The notes beneath the pieces were generated by a model. It worked only from the letters and a program-made list of their open reading frames with translations. It searched no databases and was not told where the DNA came from. Shown in pieces: positions 55,141-64,000 of a stretch of DNA of 64,000 nucleotides. Positions within the stretch are counted from its first letter, which is position 1. Each line of letters begins with the position of its first letter. Source of the DNA: Hibiscus mutabilis (taxonomy: Eukaryota > Streptophyta > Magnoliopsida > Malvales > Malvaceae); assembly GCA_019671005.1 (NCBI GenBank), contig CM033715.1, positions 9,796,001 through 9,860,000 of the forward strand. The letters are read 5' to 3'. The translations under genes and the position numbers were made by a program.

Positions 55141-58110
55141 TAAGTTAATTAAGTTCATTACAAACCTTAATCTATATACAAATCATAGGTAGGCTATCAA
55201 GCATTATAAACAATCCTTCAAAATACATGTTTAAGCTACTTAGATACAAACTAGTGCCCTAGTGCCACCATTCTAGGAGAATACAAAACAAGTATAGAAT
55301 CATACTTTAACAAGCTTGTGTAGGATGCTTCTTGCTCAAGGAATCAAGCTTCAAGATCAAGCAATGTTGAATCATTTAACCTGTAGGTTGGGAAGAATGA
55401 AAGAAGAGTGATAAGTACAAAAATGTACTTAGTGAGGTAGTAACTAGTCTATCCATTTTGTTATTTCATGTATTTTAGATCAAGTGTAGACCTAGCTAAG
55501 GCTTTCAAGCATTAAAGTAGATTTAACTAGTCTTTCAAGTATCAAGGGTGACCTTATCTAGTCTTTCAAGCATCAAGAATATCCTATCTATGATAACATG
55601 CAATTCGGCCAAAAGATTAGGCTACAAGAAATCATAATTCATGAATCAAGCACCATGCTTGTAAAATAAGAAACCAATGAGTCATGCTTTCAAATCAACA
55701 TATATTTCATGGCATACAAGACAAGTATCATGTATAATTGAATCTTATTCTATTTGTTATTTCATTAAACAACCCCTTGGTACTTAGTTTGTATACGTAA
55801 TCGAGTCTTCAACCAACTGTCGCCACAATATGCACCGTAATGCTGGTCAACCCTCCTACTGTCGCCAAATACCACATACGTACCCTTCGTCTGTCACCAA
55901 ATAGGGGCCTTAGCCCTGGACCGTAGTTCACCCGTACACAATGAGCTCTAGACTCTAAGACATACATTTTTACCTAATCCAACTAGCTACCAAGGTTGTT
56001 CGAATTACCATTTATTCAAGTTATCAAGTTCAATATAATGTTCATGTCAATCAAGATCATTTCATGTTAAGCCCTTAGGCTATTGAGCCTTAGCTCACAA
56101 GTCAAGTGGTTTCAAAATCTATTTCATCAAACTTGAGATAACAATCATATCTCAACCAAGTCATTTGCATTCAATCATGTTGCATCATAGCTCATACAAG
56201 CAACCAAGCTATCATTAATCATGCATAAGCATTTTCGAATAGGCATGCACATAAGACTATGATCATGTTTCATGTGTTTCTTAAATCATCCTTCCTTTAT
56301 TAAGTCAAGTTCATGCTTAGATTCATTATCATGACAAGAATGTAACAAAATACATTGGTTAGGACCTAGTCCTAACCATAAAGGTAACTACACTCAGAAT
56401 ACAATCCAAGCAAGCTAGCAATTATCTTGTATGGCTATCCCCTTGTTCTTAGCCCTTGGATGATTTCCTTTTTCTTCCTCAATTTGCTGCCCTTGGTCTA
56501 GAAAGTATAGCACATACACATTTCATCAAAACAAGTACAATATATCATACAATCATAGTAGCAATGTTATCACAATGTACCTAACATTTAGCTACTGTTT
56601 TATACTTACTTTTAAGCATTTCTTACCAATTTATCTTCACATTGTTATTACTTCATTTTAAAGCATAACTGGACAGACTACAATGTCCCAAAACTGTAAA
56701 AACAGTCTCAAACTGCCCAGGACACTGTTGTCTGGCAGTTTACACAATGTCTCTTTAAATGGCCATATCTTTTAATTCGTACGTCGGAATTTCGATTTAT
56801 ATACACCTTTGGAAAGCTAAAAAAATTTCATATAAGACCATGTAAGACTTGTATTTTAGTTATTAGCCAATTAATACAGTTTATTGTTCAAAGACAGGGC
56901 ATTTACACTGTCTAGACAGTTTGTACTGTCCAGCAATTCCTATTTACAGTTTTCAGTATAGGACCCAATTTTAAATTCTGTTTTCACCTAATGAAAATAG
57001 ACATTATAAGGATCATGTCATTAAAATTTCATCTCTGAATTCAATCTACACAATTTCTGGTGAATTTTCAAAGTGACTGCCCAGAACAGAGCAATTCTGG
57101 GCAGATTGTACCTAATTACATTTTAATGCCTTTAATTCATTTTAACCAATGTCTTGGCCCTATAATTCATTTCATATGATATCCTAACATGTTAAGTCAA
57201 TTTTAATCCATTATACAGGGCTGTCAAAACAAGGCAAGTTGGTTACAATGCCTAATCTTTCATGTTTACTCAATTTCAATTCTACAAAACAGTTTCTATG
57301 TTACATAACTATGTTCATACTTTTATCTTCCATTTCCAGCATTATTTGCTAACAATTCAATTTGTTTAACACCTTCTATACATTACCTATTCATGATCAT
57401 CATCAATTCATTGATTCTCTAGCTCAATTTTATGTTCTAATCATTCAATTTCCACTTTAATAACACAAAAAAATTTTCCAACAACCTAGCTTATTACACA
57501 AACACATGATTTCCAGCATTGAACCTAGTGTTCATTCTTCAAATTTGTATAATTCAACAACCATTCAATCATCTAACAACATATTCAATGTCTAATTCCA
57601 TCTATAATCATCAAAACAGTCCAATTTCAACAATATAGTTACCTATTCAATTGAATACAAGTAAAATCATACTTACTTTGCTTCTAGCTTTAATTTCAAT
57701 GAAAAATCACAACACATGCAAGCTTAATTTTTTTATCTTCAATGGCTGATTTTCCTAAGCTTCTTTCTCTCTATTTCTTCTCTCTATTAATCGGCCAACA
57801 ATGAAAATAAGGAAGATGATGGCAATTGTGGATATCCATATTAGTGGAATTAGGATTTTACTGAACTAACCTTGGTTAGTAACTAATCCTATAATTAGTC
57901 AAGGGCAAATAAGAGAACCATGAAGTTTATCATGCATTCCTCTTCTTTCTTATTTAATTCAATGTAGTCATTCTAATTTGGTCACTTATTTCATTCATTC
58001 TTTCAATTAGGCCCTTGACTATTCAATTTAGCTTAATTTTAAATTCAATTAAGTTATTCACGTATTCAATTTGGTTCCAATAATTCTAAGCTAGGATTTG
58101 GGGTGTTACA
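55141..58110 (-). repeat. Gypsy-type LTR-like sequence (left limit uncertain)
   Basis: The right end at 58110 reads, on the minus strand, TGTAACACCCCAAATCC, a common start of long LTRs of plant gypsy elements. The interior has no coding content and contains repeated phrases: CTAGTCTTTCAAGCATCAAG (three to four variants, 55510-55580), CTGTCGCCAAATA-like units (55815-55900) and many CTGTCCAG/CTGCCCAG motifs (56660-57110). The left end was not found, and no duplication of ATAAA (58111-58115) could be located. Probably a solo LTR. Confidence 0.55.
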
Positions 58111-58289
58111 ATAAAAATGAGTCAACCCCAGATAAAATTAGTGATTACAGCTGCCCCTCTTTGCTTATCTTTGTGGAACAAGAATAAAGCAAAGACCATA
58201 AGCACTAATTTTGTCTCACTTCCATGTCTAGAGATTTTGGGCTACGAGTTCCTCCTATATAGAACTGTTCACCCTTCCTCTCCCTAAAC

Positions 58290-58620
58290 CTGGAGCTGTG
58301 AGTATCTACCAATGCCCCGAGCTATGAGTATCTGCCTCCTTTGCTCGGAAATTGTTGAGCTACAAGTATCTGTCCCTTTTGCTCTGAGAATCCTGAGCTA
58401 TGAGTATCTGTCTCCTTTGCCCTGAAGTTATAATATGGTGAGTTTGAAATCTTTTGCCCGAAATCCTTGAGCTATGACTATCTGCCTTTTTCGCTCTAAA
58501 AACACCGATCTATTAGTATGTGCCTCATTCGCTCGGAAGTTTTAAAACGGCGAGTTTGAAATCCTTTGCCTGAAATCATTGAGCTTTGAGTATCTGTCTC
58601 CTTTGCTCTGAAATCATTTC
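58290..58620 (-). repeat. Satellite-like array (38-bp unit, some 76-bp composites) in Ogre 2 3' UTR
   Basis: Units begin GAGCTATGAGTATCTG or a variant and continue C(T)CCTTTGCTC(G/T)GAAAT. Several are about 38 bp apart; two carry an additional ~38-bp piece (GGTGAGTTTGAAATC / GGCGAGTTTGAAATC). The sequence is unrelated to the 34/68-bp array of Ogre 1, although both lie just inside the 3' LTR. Confidence 0.85.
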
Positions 58621-58679
58621 TAGGTTTTTGCTTCATCGTTTACTGTTCTTCTTGGGGAGTGTCTAATCTATCCATCAAA

Positions 58680-59130
58680 CACAATTTCTCCTTTTTGATA
58701 TCTTGATCTTGATCTTTTCTTGCTTCCATCTTCTTCTTCTTTTTGCAATGGAGGTGCCTCCACTCTCATATCAGGTTTACCTTTTATGTTTCCTCTTTTC
58801 CTTGAGAACTTCTTGCTCTAAAGCACCTTTACAGGTTTTTTCTCTAGAGAGATTTTTCTTTTTCTTTCTTTTCTTCTTCTTTTTCATTTTTTCCTCCTTT
58901 ATCTTTTTTTCTTCTCTCTTTTTTCTCTTATTTTTTCCTTTTTATTTTTATTTTTTTATTTTTCTTTCTCTCATTTCCCTTTTCTCTTTTTTTTTTATTT
59001 TCTCTCATTCTTTTTTTTCTTTCTTTTTTTCTTTTTCTTTTTTTTCTTTTTCTATTTTCTTCCTTTTGGTTTTCTTTCTTTTTTCTCTTTTTTTCTTTTT
59101 TTTCTTTTCTTTGGGCGTCTTTACGGGTTT
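58680..59130. repeat. Long polypyrimidine tract (+ strand)
   Basis: About 300 bases (58835-59120) are almost pure T and C, mostly TTTTTCTTT-like, within a wider pyrimidine-rich zone. Open frames across it (poly-Phe/Ser on +, poly-Lys/Glu on minus) are composition artefacts. A smaller tract lies in the 3' UTR of Ogre 1 (7427-7485). Confidence 0.9.
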
Positions 59131-59299
59131 TTGCCTCTAGTCCCTTGGATTTTAACAGAAGAGCATTCATTGTCCTTTCTCGACAAGTTTTGTCAATTTC
59201 GTATTTGATGTCCTCCCGCCTTAGTTTTGGCGAATTCCTTTCACGTCTTGAAATAAATGCAAGTTTTATCTTGCTTCATTGACTTTTTCCTTAAGATCG

Positions 59300-59890
59300 C
59301 GAGTTCTTCTAAAACTTCTCACTTTTCATGGCTAATTCTCTAGACTACGGATTCCTCTACGCCCCGATTTCTATTGTGTTTGCACCTTAGCGTCATGCTT
59401 GAATGACCCACTAATGATCCGAAAGTCTCATTGGGAAACAAGTTGATTGTCAAAGCTTTAAGTTGTTCTCCTCATTACGAAATTCTTTGATTTTTTACCA
59501 AAATTTGGAGTCTAGAGTTGTTCTTCTAATTCCAGATTTCTTGAACCTTTGCAAAGCTGGCGAAATCTTCTCATTATGGATTCTTTTTTAATACGAACAA
59601 GTTCTTCTCATTTCGAGCTTAATGTATTGCCCACAAAGTTTTCACATTATTTTCAAGTTCTTCTCATTATGAGTTTCTAAATTTCTTATTTTCTATCAAG
59701 GCTGGTGCCTGATTAGTTCTTCTCATCATAAACTATTCATTCTTCCGTGCTTTCCTCATTATGAACCATCCCATCTTGGCTAAGCGAGTTCTTCTCCTTA
59801 GGAACTCTTCGAATCTTCGTTGGGCAAGTTCTTCTTATTTAGAAACTCGTTATCTTTACTGAGATATTCCTCTTCAAATAGGAAATTACA
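59300..59890 (-). repeat. Degenerate repeats of an AGTTCTTCTCATTATGA-type motif in Ogre 2
   Basis: Variants of AAGTTCTTCTCATTATGAG or CGAGTTCTTCTCCTTAGGAA recur irregularly (about 59593, 59660, 59715, 59790, 59828). They look like an older, decayed tandem array in the same untranslated region. No gene. Confidence 0.6.
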
Positions 59891-60449
59891 GGTTAAAATC
59901 TTTTCTAATCTTTGAATATGCCAAAACAACCAAAATTGGTTTGATGATATGAGTTAGCATACTCCTAACCTAGGGATGTCTAACTACACACGATGCATGA
60001 ATTATAACATTTTTAGAGATACTGGGGAAATATTCTTGCTTTTTGGCTGATCACCCCTAACTTCTACAGCTTTTTCTGTCCTCGCTAAATCTTCCCTTAT
60101 ATCTTGTCTTGAAAGGATATTGATGGTCTATACTAGTTTGACTAAGGCCTACCTTCAAAACACTGAGCCACTTGACTTGGGCTTCGTTATTTTCCCTTTA
60201 TTGACTCTTCATGATAAGTTATCCTCATTCTCAAGATTAGGGTGCACACATACCCTTAAACTTTCAAAATCTTTCTTATTTCCATAAGGTCCGATCTTCA
60301 CTTTTATTGACTGATCCTTCCTTCTTCGTTCTTTTTGAAAGGAGATATTGACTCACATTGGTCTAATTGACATCACCCTCGCTTAACTCAGGTTTAACTA
60401 TTGCTTCTTCATAGACTCTTCATTATGAGTCTTCTTCAATTTTCTCGTC
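59891..60449 (-). other. Ogre 2 untranslated region
   Basis: The segment near 59965-60010 (CCTAGGGATGTCTAAC, GATGCATGAATTATAAC) parallels 5835-5870 of Ogre 1. No gene seen. Confidence 0.5.
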
Positions 60450-61171
60450 CAAGTGAGCTCGTGCCCCCTAGATTTCTAAATTCTCCTCATTCTCAAATCT
60501 TTGAATGGTCTAGCGTAGGAGATCTTGCAATTATTCCCTTCGTAGTCATTGACAAAATATGCTAAGTCAACCATGTAGACCCTTGATCTGAAGCTGTACG
60601 GAAAAACCTTCATCATCAAGTGCTTGAACAAGTCCAAGATAGCAACATCCCTGCCACCCAATACCCTTAAGAAAAATGACCAAGCCATAAATTCCCAAAG
60701 TGAATAGACCTATCTTCGTATCCACATTCGGGTGTGAAGGTATGTTCCCATGAAAAAGAGGTGTTATCTTGAAACCATACCCCAAACTTCATTTATCCCA
60801 GCTAAAGTTTTTTTTAAGTTTCAAAGGATAATCATAGGACTTCAATGGCTTTGTGTAAACCCAGTTCTTACGAATACTCTTCTGAAGCAACAAGAAATGG
60901 GGTTCCAAAAACTGAAAGATAGCTCAGAACTAGGTTGATTAATTCGGACATACATCAAGCGTGTAATGTCACCTTAACTCTTACAGAACCAACTTTGCAA
61001 CCATTGATCCCATCTTTCCTCGATGTGTTTCAAATTTTGCAATTCGTTTTGTTGTGAGTATACCTCTCTCGTTTGGTAAACTGTCGCCTTGTACGTTTTC
61101 GTTAACTTCTGACCAATGTCGGATGGCTGAGCCGATGCCCCTTTTCTTTCCTGATCTTGGCAGTACTCCAT
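60450..61171 (-). pseudogene. Ogre 2 extra ORF (DUF7745-like), broken
   Basis: Minus-strand pieces: MEYCQDQERKGASAQPSDIG (61171) with ERWDQWLQSW, then VDTKIGLFTLGIYGLVIFLK (about 60728-60669), and AWSFFLRVLGGRDVAILDLF in the other frame (about 60685-60626). IYGLVIF is shared with the extra ORF of Ogre 1. Frames are interrupted by stops, so no protein is made as written. Confidence 0.75.
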
Positions 61172-62689
61172 TTCATTCTTGGGTTCAACGGTTACTTACC
61201 TTTGACCCATTAGTATGATCCTACTCTCATCTCAATGCTAGGCCAGAGACATGCCCCGTGAGTCTCTAAATTTTCAATAGAACTTAATCTTCACTTTTCT
61301 AAGCCAACCAAGACCTTGCGATAAACACTCGTTTCGGTTCCTTGAATCGTGTACTATGCGAGGTATTGCTATTATTCTTGTTAGAATCACTGATAGGTTT
61401 ACGCTAGGCTGATCATGTACATATCTGGCCTTGCACGCCAAACTCTATTCTAAAAACGCAGAGAGTCTTATTCTTTATATTTCTTTCTTTTTCTTTTCTT
61501 TTCGTCTACACATTGGTTTGCTAATCAATATTTCAACTGATAATGCTTTTTGGGTTAATATGCAAAATCAAAATTAATAATAAAAAGAATAGAATGCCCC
61601 GGATATCAAATGCAAGAGCGTCTTAGATTCGATCCCTGGTGATCAACAGTTTGCCTTTGAATGTTGTGGCGATATTTGCGAAATTCCTCTTAGATTGTTT
61701 GATTCATCCTCATGATTATGATACTTGCTTGATCTGTCCAAAAACTACTCATCCTAGTTCTCATTATCTTTCTCCATAAAAAAGTTTAAGCTTTTCGACT
61801 TTTATTTAGCGCATGGAACGTTGATAATGTCATTCTAAGAATTCTTAAGCTTAAGTGTATACTTCTTATTATAATCAAAATTATGTCAGTGTCCTCAAGG
61901 ATTCATCTCTGATGCTAGGGTATTGAACAGGTGGAGCATGGCTCCTTATTAGATTTGTTCTCTTCTTACAGCTCCATCAAGATTCTCCGAGACTTATTTA
62001 ATTCGTTCATTCATTTCCTTTTTCTTAAGGGAATTCAACTCATCATAGTCATATGTCTCGAGAATAATGATGGAGCATACAACAATACCCCGAGTTACTC
62101 GGCATAGTCATGATTTGAAAACTTACTCATATAGCCAAGGCTTTTGACTCAATTAGAGTAAGTGGCGCAAAGCATCCTTATTTAGCCTTTTCGCTATAGC
62201 AGAGTACCCATTTAACTCTTAATTAATTTTTTGTTTTATTTTGAAACACACTATTTTCCTTTTGAGACACATTCAAGCAACTCTATATGGGCTCTCCTAG
62301 GAGATTTTCTTATCATCGAACATCATCGAAGGAGTAGTAATCTTGTTTCTCATGCTTTACGACCAGAGCAGACTAAGGAAATCATGCTTCACCGTTATCA
62401 CAACATTCAATTGATCTCTTCCATTAGAATCAATGCCACATGATGCACGTGATATCTGAGGTATACGAGGGTAAGAAAGAATATATACATATACACATGT
62501 TTAAGAAAAGAACATCATTTTATTAAAATAGCAAAAGCAAACATACTATAAGTATTTACAAAATATTACTACTACTATCTTCGGGTAAACAAAAGAGAAT
62601 GCCACATGCTAGGAAAAAGAAACCTCTAAAGCTAAAAATGGGGATCAACACCTCTAAAGGATCATCTTCATCAACCATCCCCCTCAAAG
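61172..62689 (-). other. Ogre 2 internal, no gene recognised
   Basis: Resembles leader sequence in its first part (for example AATATGCAAAATCAAAATTAAT near 61558). No gag, protease, RT or integrase motif could be read in either strand. Confidence 0.45.
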
Positions 62690-63940
62690 CTTCAAAATCT
62701 CGCTCTCAATCAGACTTTGGACCTTGTTCTTCAGAGCTCCACAATTCTTCATGGTGTGGACCATGCCTACCATATGGTAGTCACACACGGCATTGGCATC
62801 ATAACCATTGGGATAAGGATGATTCTTTGGTATAGACTAAACTGGAGCCAGAAGTTTCGCTTCAACAAGTATGGGGAGCAAGTTTGTGTATGTCATTGGA
62901 ATCATATGAAGGGCATTCAGAGGCTTCACAAACGAGGATAAGTGACGATAATAGCGGCCATAAAACTGATTATATGGTCAAAAACTCTTCATATGACCTG
63001 ATGCACCATGCTTCTTCTAAGCAATGGTGCTAGATTCACCCAATTGTACTAACCCAGATTCTAACATATTCTGGACTAGCTTCTTATATGACACACGATT
63101 TTCAATAGCATGTCCTTGAACATTGGCATGATACTCACAGTGAGCGCTGGCATCATACCAAGAAGGGTAGGGTGGGTTAAAGGGTGCCACATGATAAGGT
63201 CGAACCAAATCTGCCTAATATATCTGTGCATACAACTTCTTGTATGAAACTAGTAATGGGGGTGAATTTTTCATTTTCCTCTCGAGTCTTCTTGTTTCCT
63301 TACTATTTAAACGCCGGGCTTCCCCAGCTCTTTGGTGTATGTCTTTGAAGTCTCTTTGGGCTTCAACAAGTATGGGGAGCAAGTTTGTGTATGTCTTTGG
63401 GGTCTCTTTGGGCTCCCCATGCCTCCGAGTCGGTTCTCTATCCTTTGGAGGAGATAAGATTTCCCAAAAAGAATCATCAATCTTATCCAACACCAACTCG
63501 ATGAGGCATTCAGAAATAGGGCATGCTACCTCATATTGGTTGATAACGTATTGGTCTTCATCAGAAAAAACCTTTTCCAATGTGAAGTTACGGTCTCAAT
63601 TCTTACTCTTCTCTTGCAAGAGGTTTTCTTTCACACTCTTTCCCTTGGTCATAGTGGTCATCATACCCCTTAGTTCATCGATTTGCACCCTTGTTTCCTC
63701 TTGGAACTTCTTCACATATGATATTGTCTCCTTTTGATTCCAAACCAATTGTTCATAGAGATGTTCGAGTTTAACTACCCTAGCTGTTAGGATATTCATA
63801 TTTCTAAAGTCGAACTGGTCAGAAGTCATTCCCTCATCACTTCTACTTTTTGAGGTGAATGTTTTCCCCCGGTTAGTGATGTATATGATGTAGTGAATGT
63901 ACAAAAATGCATTATTTGAACAAAAATAAATATACGTCAC
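62690..63940 (-). pseudogene. Ogre 2 gag fragments with a duplicated Cys/His module
   Basis: N-terminal coiled-coil-like frame (63940-63596, LTARVVKLEHLYEQLVWNQK, QIDELRGMMTTMTKGKS), then a charged frame (63580-63215). A Cys/His module follows at about 63190-63040, YPSWYDASAHCEYHANVQGH. A second, related module lies at about 62815-62690: NGYDANAVCDYHMVGMVHTM. The + strand phrase CTTCAACAAGTATGGGGAGC occurs at 62851 and at 63361, marking a local duplication. Confidence 0.75.
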
Positions 63941-64000
63941 AAGATAATGTTACTATGAAAACATGAATGAATGCAAAGAGCAACACTGAGTTCGGCAAAT

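Larger units (their letters stand above)
58111..64000 (-). mobile_element. Second Tat/Ogre-like element, rearranged, cut by the window end ('Ogre 2')
   Basis: The stretch 58111-58149 is a remnant of an Ogre-type LTR end (compare GTGATTACA here with GTGACA in Ogre 1). It is followed by a polypurine tract (minus strand, CAAAGAGGGGCAG at 58151-58163) nearly identical to Ogre 1. Then come tandem arrays, a pyrimidine tract, the DUF7745-like ORF (60450-61171) and gag parts (62690-63940). Protease, RT and integrase are absent, and gag precedes the extra ORF in element orientation, the reverse of Ogre 1. Confidence 0.78.

Noticed and set aside
58703..59170. Long open frames rich in Phe/Ser (+) and Lys/Glu (-)
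   Set aside because: They arise from the polypyrimidine tract, where stop codons are rare by composition; no gene.

Overview
The window is plant nuclear DNA. It is AT-rich, has spliced genes with GT-AG introns and one nuclear-type tRNA, and is packed with plant LTR retrotransposons. Most of the sequence is transposon. The only host genes I can support are an LRR receptor-like (pseudo)kinase resembling Arabidopsis At2g16250, a broken chloroplast mTERF2 (EMB2219)-like gene, and a tRNA-Gln(CUG). A dicot is clear; Malvaceae (for example cotton) fits the repeat types but is not proven from the sequence alone.

Layout. (1) 1-26218 is a nest of transposons four levels deep. A Ty3/gypsy chromovirus (gypsy C, + strand, from 23033) was cut in its reverse transcriptase by a Ty1/copia element (copia A, + strand, ending at 23032). 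The 3' LTR of copia A was split by a 19-kb Tat/Ogre-type gypsy element (2629-21753, minus strand, 5-bp duplication AATAT). The RNase H of that element was split by an unrelated solo LTR (9612-11065). (2) 26935-32143 is a CGAG-rich repeat interrupted by a 5-kb hAT transposon (26974-31962) with a decayed transposase. (3) 33979-40350 is a Reina-like chromovirus (gypsy D, minus strand, duplication GTTTT). A solo LTR of the copia A family sits inside its reverse transcriptase (36462-37971, duplication GAAAG). (4) 40381-41500 holds two adjacent long-arm fold-back elements. (5) 42124-44049 is the mTERF2-like pseudogene, broken by a CGAG-rich insertion. The tRNA-Gln follows at 44095-44166. (6) 44988-48593 is the LRR receptor-like gene (minus strand, four coding exons), with three single-base lesions. 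(7) 49000-55140 is AT-rich sequence with another CGAG-rich element, telomere-like degenerate repeats and a diverged ~1-kb duplication. (8) 55140-58110 is LTR-like sequence on the minus strand. It abuts a second, rearranged Ogre-like element (58111-64000, minus strand) that runs out of the window.

The genes do not form a pathway. The useful content is structural: insertion order can be read from target-site duplications, two Ogre-type elements each carry their own satellite-like array in the 3' untranslated region, and the two protein-coding host genes are damaged to different degrees. The retroelement coding regions are all broken by stops or frameshifts, so none looks autonomous as written.
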